Source: Lactarius indigo (lineage: Eukaryota > Basidiomycota > Agaricomycetes > Russulales > Russulaceae). Taken from it: 64,000 bases of DNA. Below the pieces are notes generated by a model that searched no databases, was not told where the DNA came from, and worked only from the letters and a program-made list of their open reading frames with translations. The position numbers and the translations under genes were made by a program. The stretch spans positions 1 to 64,000 of the forward strand of contig JAFKAC010000085.1 in NCBI GenBank assembly GCA_025766275.1, in the 5' to 3' direction. The number at the start of each line of letters is the position of its first letter. Position 1 is the stretch's first letter. Below are positions 21,501 through 30,208 of this stretch, in pieces.

Positions 21501-23274
21501 TCCAATCCCAAACGTAATCACCAGACTGACACAACTAAAGGAGGCGCGCCGATTGGCCCAAGACCTTATCAAAAAGGCACAAGATAGCTGGGTTCGGCAC
21601 AAAGACACTCCACGTTATCAAGTCGGTGATCAAGTGTGGCTGGAAGGAAGACACCTACGAACCAATCAACCAACGGCGAAATTGGCGGCGCGACGCCACG
21701 GACCATTTGAAGTAGTACAGGTGATGTCCCCATACAACTACCGTCTCAAACTTCCCACGCAGTGGAGCATTCATCCAGTGTTTCACATCGATCTTCTCAC
21801 ACCATACAAACGTACAGCCTTTCACGGCGAAAACTTCCCACGACCGCCGCCGGATCTTGTGGAAGGAGAGGAGGAATACGAAGTAGAGGCCATTCTGGAC
21901 TCGCGGCATTTCGGCCGCCGCAAAAAGCTCCAATACCTCATCAAATGGAAGGGCTATCCGGACTCGGAGAACCAGTGGGTCGACAAAGAGGACGTGTTTG
22001 CACCAGACGCAATTAAGGCGTACCAAGAAAACCAGGCTGGCGCGCGAACCCTTAAAAGCCAGCCTATAGACGACCAAGGAGAGTATCCCTCCTACCTCCG
22101 ATCCATTCAGACGTCTATGCCCACCTCTCCTCTCAGACATGTCACCACGGCGATCCTCCTCGACCAAGTCGCACAAGACGCCGCCAACCTCATCGAAGAC
22201 GACGAAGAAACCGTGGTTCAACAGGTCCAGCTCACTCCGTACACACCTGCAAACATACGAGCGGGGCATATCACCGCTCAAGAATGGGCTAACGTCCTAC
22301 AGAGGTTCCCCGACCCGACTCACCAGCCCGACGACGAGCAGCAGCATGCCGTCGCTCACATCTTCCGAGACGACGACGGCAATCGAGAACCCATTGCCGT
22401 CATCCCCCCAGGTGACGACCTCATCGGCACAAGGGGAATTCTCCCCGCCGACCGTCCCCTTGAAGACCCAACAGGAGTTAGAAGCAGCGGAGGACTGGCG
22501 GAGGATGGCGAAGGAGTGGGCCGACGAACAACTGCGCTTAGCGCAGAGGAGATTGAGCGAGTTGCAGCAGCGCAGGCAGCGCTCCCTAACGACGAAGCTC
22601 ACACTGACGACGAAGATTACTACCCGGTCAGACACCCCCTCCTTCGAACGCACAGCCACCCTACTAATCCCCGAATCACCCCATGGCTCGTCCACACCGA
22701 CGGAACCCCCATGTCTCGAGGACGTGTGCGACTGCCCGGCGTCGCACTTCACACCCCCATTACGCACGACGACGACCCTGCGCAGGTCCTTGCGCCTGAA
22801 GGGTTCAGGGCGAATCGACAGCCCCATTACGTTCACTTCCCCATCACCGGGCCCGATGGCGTAGAGAGGAACGCCAGTCATGTTCAGATCGTCGGAGGTG
22901 CGAATCCCTTTGTGCTGGGGCTTATCCCCGGCTCTCCCCATCTTTACGGCAAACCCCTCTACGCCTTCCCGATGCTATCGGCCGCGGGACGCGCCTTCAT
23001 CGCCCACGAGGACCTCGTCATCCTCGCCTCCGACAAGATCACGGACCGCGCACTGAACCGCATCGGGGACGAGTCCCTGACTGCGGAGGTGACGCGCTAT
23101 CGAGCAGCCGCGTACGAAGAAGAGCGGCTTGCGGCTCGCATTCGCCAACTTCAGGCAATGCGACTGTCGGCGCGGGACGACAAGCAGGACTGCATCTATC
23201 GCTTGGAGAGGGCCAACGTGTTTGAGCGTATTAGTGACGAGCAGTCCACATGGACGGCGAGGGACTTCCGGTGA
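18541..23274 (+). CDS. Gypsy copy 1 pol (protease, RT, RNase H, integrase, chromodomain, extra C-terminal domain)
   Basis: About 1,577 residues counted from the frameshift. Protease ALVDSGATDNFIHP near residue 42; RT with SPYASSFFFVKKKDGKLRP and YMDDIGIA near 397; RNase H EVDASGFAVGAVL near 548; integrase zinc finger (H-x-H...C-x-x-C, ending CADCQRIK) near 760-800; catalytic region with ALDFITKLP, SDRDPRFTSKF and YHPRTDGQSERTNQWLEQY; chromodomain EEYEVEAILDSR to YLIKWKGYPDSENQWV near 1110-1165. The protein continues for about 410 residues: a variable Pro/Thr/acid-rich stretch, a conserved block (about 1392-1475, with NPFVLGLIPGSPHLYGKPLYA) and a coiled-coil-like tail. The order RT before integrase is the gypsy order. 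No break is seen. Confidence 0.95.
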   Translation, partial: SERLNPSAWVRALNCNSVIMTRFRSLRIPVSIRTNYRMADIKALVDSGATDNFIHPNFIKKMGIGTQQLIRPRKVWNIDSTENKAGSITHFTDLDVYANGYHRTMRFLITNLGNEEVVLGYPWLATYEPTINWRDAVIHEKVMPVVISTQDSLDRHTVIAAALTDNEKEAITLELDEEDTCLRATTSTELAIQAKGEEKPVELPAVYHAFQQLFSEEASQRFPPARPWDHAIDFKPGTPSAIDCKIYPLTQEEEGKLKEFLDEKLQQGYLRPSISPYASSFFFVKKKDGKLRPVQDYRTINSYTIRNQYPLPLIQDLIYDLSNAHIYTKLDIRWGYNNIRIRDGDQEKAAFKTKFGLFEPTVMFFGLTNSPATFQTMMNHIYRDTIAKHELRGTVIRVYMDDIGIATREGASSADHIAAVTDVLRVAQEHDLYFKLEKCLFHQPRMDYLGVILEKGVTRMDPVKVRGIRDWPTPTKVRDVRSFLGFCNFYRLFIRGFTTHARPLNRLTRKDTEWSWGDDEERAFKTLKRLVTEEPVLAHPNLQDQFELEVDASGFAVGAVLLQKKNDGRKHPIGYYSATLNEAERNYDIYDLELLAIVKALRHWRPLLAGSPHKIKIFSDHLNLQYWKTPQKISRRVAREVLELMEYDFEIHHIKGKNNGRADALSRRPDYDQGEGDNQGVVVLPPEVFIRATNAARTLETHPMMQPPKRRQDPAIIKTWVDAHRLKKIEGEWYKDGRLVVTGPMTAYRAIIQDHHDPPVHGHPGISRTQRIVERHHWWPSIRRDVYEYVTGCADCQRIKVNTRPTRAPLHPITAVKDAPPFHTIALDFITKLPTSQSYDSILTVTDHDCSKASIFIPCNEEITAEETAILYVNHVFKRFGLPRKIISDRDPRFTSKFTREVCRILGIQQNISTAYHPRTDGQSERTNQWLEQYLRFWANERQDNWAAYLPIAEFAHNNWPHEHTKQSPFMLLMGYNPTADWTDKPSPIPNVITRLTQLKEARRLAQDLIKKAQDSWVRHKDTPRYQVGDQVWLEGRHLRTNQPTAKLAARRHGPFEVVQVMSPYNYRLKLPTQWSIHPVFHIDLLTPYKRTAFHGENFPRPPPDLVEGEEEYEVEAILDSRHFGRRKKLQYLIKWKGYPDSENQWVDKEDVFAPDAIKAYQENQAGARTLKSQPIDDQGEYPSYLRSIQTSMPTSPLRHVTTAILLDQVAQDAANLIEDDEETVVQQVQLTPYTPANIRAGHITAQEWANVLQRFPDPTHQPDDEQQHAVAHIFRDDDGNREPIAVIPPGDDLIGTRGILPADRPLEDPTGVRSSGGLAEDGEGVGRRTTALSAEEIERVAAAQAALPNDEAHTDDEDYYPVRHPLLRTHSHPTNPRITPWLVHTDGTPMSRGRVRLPGVALHTPITHDDDPAQVLAPEGFRANRQPHYVHFPITGPDGVERNASHVQIVGGANPFVLGLIPGSPHLYGKPLYAFPMLSAAGRAFIAHEDLVILASDKITDRALNRIGDESLTAEVTRYRAAAYEEERLAARIRQLQAMRLSARDDKQDCIYRLERANVFERISDEQSTWTARDFR

Positions 23275-23290
23275 GTCTGGGGACTCACGC

Positions 23291-23304
23291 TGAAAAGGGG
23301 GTGA
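23291..23304 (+). promoter_or_regulatory. Polypurine tract, gypsy copy 1
   Basis: TGAAAAGGGGGTGA immediately precedes the 3' LTR; the same tract precedes the 3' LTR of copy 2 and, nearly the same, of the third gypsy element. Confidence 0.85.
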
Positions 23305-23763
23305 TGTTACGGTTCTCGCATTGGACCCTTACTGTACCGGTTGTGGCTACGGCTGTAAGGTATATTAGTCACGGACTCGGGGTTACGGTAGGAGTTAGGC
23401 GTTGTGGAATGACTCGATCCTAGTACAGGTAGTAGTAGTATTAGGATTGCGGTACTTACGCGATACGTTGGACGCTACATTACGGTGACTCATAGCAGCG
23501 CTTGAAAGCCTGCTCTTCTTGTATTTAAGATAGCTGCGGAAGACCAAGACACGCCATCTTGGTCTTCTTCAATCGTCACTTCTGATTTCTCTCATTCTCA
23601 TCTCTAAGACGCGCCTTCCATCGAGGAAGAGCCTCATCCACAATCTAGTGTCTGCGTACATCTAGCACCGCCTTCGAGCCATACGCCTCCGCGCGTGACC
23701 AGCTAAGTCATAGAAGTCGCCTTAACCGAGCTCAAGTCGAGCTAACGTCGTGACGGCGTTACA
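23305..23763 (+). repeat. Gypsy copy 1, 3' LTR
   Basis: 459 bp; no difference from the 5' LTR found on reading. Followed by TSD copy TCCGG. Confidence 0.95.
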
Positions 23764-24697
23764 TCCGGCTGTATTTCATCCACTCCTGCCAGACCATGGC
23801 ATTTCTCCAGTCTGGGCAGAAGTCCGAAAAGGACATTCCATCATCCAGAACCCTGTTCCAGTCATCCCTACAAATATGTGGCAATGTAAAGGTAGTGCTG
23901 CAGCTGGATACATCTTAGGAAGACTTACATTGAAGCTCTTGGGTTTCCGTCCTTGTCTGCATAAGCCACCAGAACAATTGAGCGCATTCCACATGTCTTG
24001 AATAGCTGTGTTTGGAAGTCCCTAACTATCCGGCCACGGAAAGCTGCTTGAGCCATTCTAACAAGGTGTATTATGTGTGTGGATCATGAATACATGGGTG
24101 GAAACTCACTTGGCTTGGATATCCCTTGGGGGTCTGTCCTCTGACCACTCCTTTGCAAGTTCGACATATGGTTCTTGTTCCTCTGTAGTCAGCTGTTTCC
24201 AAAGCATTGTTGTTGCATCCTGGAGAGCTCCTAAGAATGCCTGAGATCCAGGAACACCACCGGAAATCCTCTGTGCAAGTTCCATAATCTCTTCCTTGTT
24301 CTCATGGTAGAATGCATTCCGGGCTGACCACTTCCGAGTAAACTTGATAAGTTGACGATGAGGACGGGAATAGTGATTGTAAAACCAGGTTCTGATTTTC
24401 TGGAGCCATATGTATCAGTGAGCCTTTACATGGATTAACTCTCAATGCTCATACCCTTTTAGCCTCTTTTTTATCAAAGCCAGTATTTGGAGGCCTAAGG
24501 GCATACAGGTCTCCCATAGCCCTCTCAAGGATAGTCTTCCGTGTCTCTGTATCAGCCTTTTGGAACTCTTCCACATACCCCTTCAAGATGGTGGCATCCT
24601 GACGGGTTAGGGAAAAACCTTTGTCTGAGGCATGGATAGATGGAGAAGAGATCTCAGACTCCCCAGCTGAGCTCCCGGATAGATGGTCGGATTGCAT
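23764..24697 (-). pseudogene. KDZ cargo gene 1, 5' part (split by gypsy copy 1)
   Basis: Start ATG at 24697. Exons 24455-24697, 24110-24399, 23929-24057 and 23764-23867 join in frame through three short introns (GTATGA...CAG, GTGAGT...TAG, GTAAGT...TAG). The product begins MQSDHLSGSSAGESE, then LTRQDATILKGYVEEFQKA, KIRTWFYNHYSRPH, KWSARNAFYHENKEEIMELA, LWKQLTTEEQEPYVELAKEW and MAQAAFRGRIVRDFQTQLFK. The W-x-x-L-T-x-E-E-x-x-x-Y/F pattern resembles an HMG-box-like helical region, and the W/Y/H-rich segment suggests a DNA- or protein-binding fold, but no family is assigned. The gene is divergent from the transposase side of the element and continues at 16082. Broken only by the gypsy insertion, as far as I can see. 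Confidence 0.62.
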
Positions 24698-25534
24698 AGC
24701 TATGATATTAGGACGTAAGAATGTGTGGGAGATGTATATGGTGTTTGTGGAATTGTACCACATATGGTGAGCCTTAAATAGACTGGCTAATGTCTTTGAG
24801 TTCCAGTTCCGTGAATGCTGGATTTGCAGATGATTTAGGAAACATGTCTGGAGGTATCACATTGAAACAATATGTCTGTTGTGTGAGACATATGTGAAAC
24901 CACTTATTTTAATATGTGCTTCATGTTTAGTTTCAATCCAGGTAGATGACAGCAGACGGATGTATCTACAGATGTAGCAAGGGGGTAACATTTCCTGGGA
25001 TGGAAGCGATATATCCATGGACAGAGATGATGTCTGTGAACGGAAGTGATCTTTCCGTGGACGGAAATGATCCTTCTATTGGTGGATGCAATCCATCCGT
25101 AGACGGACGAAATCCATCCGTAGACGGATGCAATCCATCCGTAGACGGATGCGAGCCATCCGTAGACGGATACAATCCATCCGTAGACGGATGTAATCCT
25201 TCCTTAGATGAGACGGAAGTGAACTTACTGTGGAAGGAAGTGATATGTTACGGATTAGAACTGATACTTGAATGGAAGTGATACGCCCTCAGATGGAAGT
25301 GATGTTTCACCGGATGGAAGTGATACTTCCTGAGACGGAAGTGATGCTTCCTTGTACAATAGAATGTGCTTCCTCTGATGGCGGAGACATTTGCCATGGG
25401 ATCCATTCGTAACTTTAGTTCTGTATGGCTCACCCGTCCACACATATGTATGAGGTATTTACTGGTACATAGAAAGTGTGCGAGCTCGTTTTGAATACAT
25501 GTGTGTTTCTCAGTACAGACTCCTTGTAACTACG
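24698..25534. other. KDZ-internal intergenic region with 21-bp repeats
   Basis: Non-coding. At about 25080-25210 a 21-bp unit, CCATCCGTAGACGGATGCAAT, recurs about five to six times; each contains the palindrome ATCCGTAGACGGAT. Further on (25250-25350) CGGAAGTGATnCTTCC-like pieces recur. Open frames over the repeats (24946-25281) are repeat artefacts. Confidence 0.75.
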
Positions 25535-26954
25535 TCACTTGTCCCGGCCGCTGGTCTTGTAAATTCCATCCCTAATATATGAGATATCAGAATAGAGGTC
25601 CATTACGACGCCCATGAGTATCGTGCATCTCTCCATGAGATCCCCAGAGTGATCGGATGGGTCAAGCGAAAGCAGCCCCCTGTAGGCAGCAGGGAAATGG
25701 CGCCCGGAAGCGACATGCGGATATGGTGCCCTGGCCACCTATGGGAGTGTGTAAATGTCAGGAAACCGCAATCGACAAGACACCACTCACATATGCAACA
25801 GGTATAAGATTACTCTCAGGAATACTTATTATTTCCTCTTCCGGTGGACTGGAATCGGTATCCATCTTCTCCCCACTGTGAGAACCTTCCACCGACCGTG
25901 GGCTATCAGGAACACGTGCTGTAGGAGGGGCTGTAACATCCTGTATGTCGATGGGAATGGGCATAGCGCTCCGTTCCTGTATTGGACTATCTGGTAGCTG
26001 AAGGGCTTCGTGGACCTGCGATCTGTCAAGAACGGTCACTGCCTCAGGTCTATCAGTTACATCGTCCTCGTGGAGTACGGGTTCCGTGTGTAGGACTTCC
26101 TGCAAGATGTCGCCAGCGCCCTCTTCCGCCGGACCTGTAGCACCATGAGATTCTTGCATAGTTGGAGCCGTTCCGGGACTGCACGCGGTTTCCTGTGACC
26201 CGTCGGAAACGGCTGCGACGCCAAGGGTGGATGTTGTCTGGGTGTATGTGACTCCAAATAACTCGCCATGAACGTGTGCCATCTTGGGACTTACAATGCT
26301 CTGAGCTATGTCAAGGACATCAGCTATCTCTGGATCCGCAGCTTCCTGTAGCTCACAGGAAGGTCCTGCAGCGTGTGGAACTGGAGTAACCCGCAACGGG
26401 TCAGTGGCGGGTTCTGGCTCAGATGCAGGTGCATCCGGGGTGGTGTCCTGCCTCAGTGTTGCCTTTCGCCTATGGAGGAAGGCGGTACGGCGGGCATGGT
26501 GAGTTGGTGGAGACGGATCGGACTCAGTGGGCTCCACTAGTATTGTCGCCGACATATCCGATATGTTCTGTGGAAAATGAGAATGGTTTTTGATGGAGGG
26601 GTAGATGTGGCATACCGCTGGCGAAGGCAAGGAAGGTGCTACGGAAGTTTCGATTGTAGCAGGAGGCACAGCAGTGGCCGGACTGCGCTTCTTGAGGAAG
26701 CGGTAGCGTGTGGAAGGCCGCGCCTCTACTGTGGAAGATGGTGTTGTCTGTCCGGGTTCTGAAAGATGGCCAGATGATATGGTAGAGAGTGGGGGTCCAT
26801 GCCCGGATGGATCACCCTCAGCGGAATGCTGTCCGGATTGCACACGGGAAGGGGGAGGGCGTGGAGGCATCTTTCCAACGTATGCCCATTGACCTGGAAG
26901 CCCCTGTTTCAGTATAAATAATTTACCAACTAGGGTCGGACCTGTATGCGACAT
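25535..26954 (-). CDS. KDZ cargo gene 2, unknown low-complexity protein
   Basis: Exon 25791-26954 (388 codons, ATG at 26954) plus exon 25535-25738 join across a 52-nt intron (GTGAGT...TAG), giving about 455 residues. The long exon is rich in Pro, Ser, Thr, Glu and Ala with no transmembrane segment or recognised domain. The last exon, VARAPYPHVASGRHFPAAYRG and MERCTILMGVVMDLYSDISYIRDG, looks more structured. An alternative start is the Met in KMPPRPPPS near 26870. The gene is divergent from the Zn2Cys6 gene at 27375, with about 420 bp between. I do not recognise it; the length of the open frame and a clean intron are the support. Confidence 0.5.
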
Positions 26955-27215
26955 TCTCTACTGATCTATGGGCTGTAGGTGATTCTACAGTGGTGGGTTT
27001 CAAAATGCGCGTTGACTATGTCATCAAAAATGCCTTCTGATACATTTCTAGTGGACCTATACGATATGACGCTGGTGTACTAGGGTCTCGACTCTGAACT
27101 CCAGGCCTCAGATTGCTGATAGGCTTCTGAATGATGCAAGACATCAATAGGCAACACATGAGGCGAGGCCATGTGATCATTAATGTCCGAAATTCGGATA
27201 AGTTGTCTGAACTGT

Positions 27216-27260
27216 TGGGTTCCATCGGGTTCCATCGGGTTCCATCGGGTCCCATCTAGC
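27216..27260. repeat. Short tandem repeat (11-bp GGGTTCCATCG)
   Basis: Three to four copies of the 11-bp unit lie between the divergent cargo genes, about 120 bp upstream of the Zn2Cys6 gene start. They could be regulatory, or simple slippage. Confidence 0.7.
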
Positions 27261-27374
27261 TCCATTCGGAAACTGGTCTTCGGGCATGGGAGACTTCCCA
27301 CGAGCAACGGAAAATACTGCGTGTCCGCCCCCCCCTCCCTGTAGTCCGTTTCCGCACATTCCCTCGCTTCCACT

Positions 27375-29242
27375 ATGCCCCCACAGCGCAGGATATATGT
27401 GGACAAGCTTACTGCAGATGAAAAAGCACTGATGGGCACTGCTATCCGCTTCGACCTTGCGCTCAGGTATAGGGAGAAGAATATCGAATCTGTGGACGAC
27501 GATTGGTACAGGACGTGCATTGCTTCGGAATTGGTAAGTGCTAGTATCCCTTAATATATTGAACTGCACGCTAATTTGATGTTTTCACTATATAGGACGA
27601 TGTAAATGAGATATTTGGGAAGTATTCAGACGGAACGACGGAGCCGCGTATGCACCCGATAATCACATATGTTGCTGAAGAATGGGATAGCGCTGCGGAC
27701 AGTTCCAGGGTGCCGGATATCGCTGCACTCAAGCTCGAAGACGTCTCCAAGCTATGCGATGACGGTGCAGCGAATAATCCGTCGTGGAATAGCCAGCTTA
27801 ATATGAAGACGCTTAATACACTCATTGGGCTTCTGAATCCCTCGGATCGGTGGTGGCTTCCGGCTCTGCGTTCGGATGTGGATGATATTCCAGGTATGTT
27901 ACACATCTTCCTCTCACTCCCGTAACAGCTATTCCCATTTATTTCCAGATGCTCCCCACGTAACGCCACCTAAGGCGGGGTCCAAAGCATCTGGAAAGCG
28001 TCCCGCACCACCCCCTCCTGATACGGGTTCTGACAGTGGTGCAGAGCCCTCCGGCCCAGTTCCTGCATCCGTTCAGGATGCTACCACGGTCAATGAGGAT
28101 GTTGAGATGCAAGAGGATGATGGGGGAGAAACGCCGCGCAAGCCGAAGAAGGCCACAAAGCGTGTCGCAGTCCAGTCCCCCACAGCAGCCCATCGTACTA
28201 CCCGCCGCCGGCGCACAACTACTGGCGCAGGCGACGTCCCTTCTTCTCCAGAGCCCGAGCCCACGGAACTCGTTCCCGTGCGCCCAGTCCCCATGGAACC
28301 TGTGTCCGGTGTCCCTCCGCACGCTGCTGTTCCCACGCGCACAAAACCCGTTAATGTGACCATTGTGAGTTCTGATGAGGCTGAGGATCTGCAGGGATCT
28401 CGTCGATCTCGTCGACGACGTCTAAGTATCATTGATGATTCCGCCTCAGAACTGGAAACTGGGCCGCCGGATCCGGTAAGTCCCTCATGGCTCTATTCCT
28501 GTTTCCGTACTCACAGTGTGCTACAGCGCGCATGTGGCCCTTGCAAGGCTGCAAACCACAAATGCAAGCCACAACCCGCCGGGAGGAAGGGAACAGCATG
28601 CAGGTGGTGTATGAAGCGGAGGCACAAGTGTGTCCCCCGCCCTCAGTGGGTGGCGACAGGGAAGGAGGACGGGAAAGGGAAGAAAAAACAATCACTCGGT
28701 GCGTTCCCATTTGTCTGATATCATTGTATTATGCTAACGGACCCACAGACGAAGTCGTGCAGAGGTTGGACGACATGTCCAACACTCAAGAGGCCCACAT
28801 TGCGGCCATGCGCGACTTCGTGCACAATACGGACGTCATCCTACGTGCCCTGTGTACCCAAGGACCAGGTAATGTTAATATGTCGACCCTACGCCTCCGG
28901 ACGCCTGCTGTTCCGCTTTTCACGGAACCTGGACCGTCCACACCCAGCGCGTCCTCTGTTGCCAGTGGCGCCAGTGGCGCCCCCTCAACAGTTTCCAGCA
29001 TGGGGCTTGGTCGTATGATGATCAGCGATGCGGGTGTCGCTGGCCCTTCCGAAGTCCCACCCGACCGCCCACAGGCCCCAGGTACGTCGTAACTCGCATC
29101 CACATTTCCCGGATGCGTATTCACATTTTCCGCCTTCCTAGCATCTCGCCAGAGTCTCCGGAATCACTCAAGTCGTGCGGGAACCTCTAGTGGAGCACAG
29201 TCGAGGGTCGGGTCGCGCCAATCGTCTCGCGGACGTACCTAG
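27375..29242 (+). CDS. KDZ cargo gene 3, Zn(II)2Cys6-type zinc cluster protein
   Basis: Six exons join in one frame: 27375-27533, 27596-27893, 27949-28475, 28527-28698, 28749-29081 and 29142-29242, with introns starting GTAAGT, GTATGT, GTAAGT, GTGCGT and GTACGT, giving 529 residues. The N-terminal part is folded-looking (EIFGKY, IITYVAEEWDSAADSSRVPDI, LLNPSDRWWLPALRSDVDDIP), followed by a Pro/acid-rich linker and basic tracts. Exon 4 carries six cysteines spaced C-x2-C-x6-C-x11-C-x2-C-x6-C (ACGPCKAANHKCKP and CRWCMKRRHKCVP), which fits the GAL4-type binuclear zinc cluster. A likely coiled coil follows (VVQRLDDMSNTQEAHIAAMRDF). Probably a nuclear DNA-binding protein of the transposon; the role is inferred. 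No break is seen. Confidence 0.78.
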
Positions 29243-29724
29243 ATGCTGGAATATCATATAACGCTTGTCTTATCTACTTTTGTCTTGTATTACCCCATCT
29301 ATAGTATGTTATATATCTTCAAGGCTCTGATGCTGACATCCATATGCATATTATGTTGCTTATACGTGTCGCAGGTTATGTCCGGGACGTTTCCGAAGCG
29401 TTCCAAGCATGGGACGTATGCAATATATATATGAGGATCACGAGCACATCACGGGATACCGGCGCATGTATCCGGGAGTCACGGGCGCGTCATAGGACGT
29501 TTCCGGCATGGTTTCCGTCAAAGGTTTCCGCTTGGGTTTCCGGTACGCTCACAACAGTATCGTCCTGGAATTCGTATGCATAATATATCACTTCTGTGTG
29601 TCGCGGGTGACATATGGGACGTTTCCGAAGCTTTCTAAGCATTGCACATATGGATTACGCATGTGGGGATCACGAGCACATCATGGAATACTGTCGCATG
29701 TCACAGGATGTTTCCGGCAAGGTT
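29243..29724. repeat. Degenerate direct repeats inside the KDZ element
   Basis: Two degenerate copies of a unit of about 240-270 bp (starting near 29360 and 29600) share GGGACGTTTCCGAAGC, CATATGnATnACGnATG and GGATCACGAGCACATCA. TTTCCG motifs recall the terminal arrays. No coding potential is supported. The 5' LTR of gypsy copy 2 begins in the second copy. Confidence 0.6.
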
Positions 29725-29729
29725 TCCAG
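29725..29729. repeat. Target-site duplication of gypsy copy 2 (TCCAG)
   Basis: TCCAG at 29725-29729 is repeated at 37411-37415. Confidence 0.92.
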
Positions 29730-30188
29730 TGTTACAGTTCTCGCATTGGACCCTTACTGTACCGGTTGTGGCTACGGCTGTAAGGTATATTAGTCACGGA
29801 CTCAGGGTTACGGTAGGAGTTAGGCGTTGTGGAATGACTCGATCCTAGTACAGGTAGTAGTAGTATTAGGATTGCGGTACTTACGCGATACGTTGGACGC
29901 TACATTACGGTGACTCATAGCAGCGCTTGAAAGCCTGCTCTTCTTGTATTTAAGATAGCTGCGGAAGACCAAGACACGCCATCTTGGTCTTCTTCAATCG
30001 TCACTTCTGATTTCTCTCATTCTCATCTCTAAGACGCGCCTTCCATCGAGGAAGAGCCTCATCCACAATCTAGTGTCTGCGTACATCTAGCACCGCCTTC
30101 GAGCCATACGCCTCCGCGCGTGACCAGCTAAGTCATAGAAGTCGCCTTAACCGAGCTCAAGTCGAGCTAACGTCGTGACGGCGTTACA
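29730..30188 (+). repeat. Gypsy copy 2, 5' LTR
   Basis: 459 bp. It begins TGTTACAGTT where the 3' LTR has TGTTACGGTT, and has CTCAGGG where the 3' LTR has CTCGGGG. TATA-like box, hairpin and start motif are at the same offsets as in copy 1. Confidence 0.95.
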
Positions 30189-30190
30189 TT

Positions 30191-30201
30191 AAGACCAAGA
30201 T
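30191..30201 (+). promoter_or_regulatory. Self-priming primer-binding site, gypsy copy 2
   Basis: AAGACCAAGAT, two bases after the 5' LTR, complementary to the LTR start motif at 29981-29991. Confidence 0.75.
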
Positions 30202-30208
30202 ATTCATT

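Larger units (their letters stand above)
16083..23763 (+). mobile_element. Ty3/gypsy chromovirus, copy 1 (intact)
   Basis: A 7,681-bp element: 459-bp LTRs, self-priming PBS, gag, pol in the -1 frame with chromodomain, PPT. I found no difference between its two LTRs and no break in gag or pol, so it is probably very recent and may be active. It differs from copy 2 at a small number of sites, mostly transitions. It inserted into an exon of KDZ cargo gene 1. Confidence 0.95.

Noticed and set aside
21655..22281. 208-codon minus-strand frame, with an identical frame at 35302-35928
   Set aside because: Antisense shadow of the pol integrase/chromodomain region; it is duplicated only because the two gypsy copies are.
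22139..22941. 241-codon plus frame and 214-codon minus frame over the end of pol
   Set aside because: They overlap the spacer of pol, which has a low-complexity composition; pol frame motifs downstream are conserved in the diverged family while these frames are not.
24946..25281. Repeat protein frame NPSVDGC on the plus strand
   Set aside because: Produced by the 21-bp palindromic repeats, open by periodicity only.
27080..27569. Minus-strand frames of 146 and 129 codons upstream of the Zn2Cys6 gene
   Set aside because: They include the 11-bp tandem repeat and the antisense of exon 1 of the Zn2Cys6 gene; no independent support.
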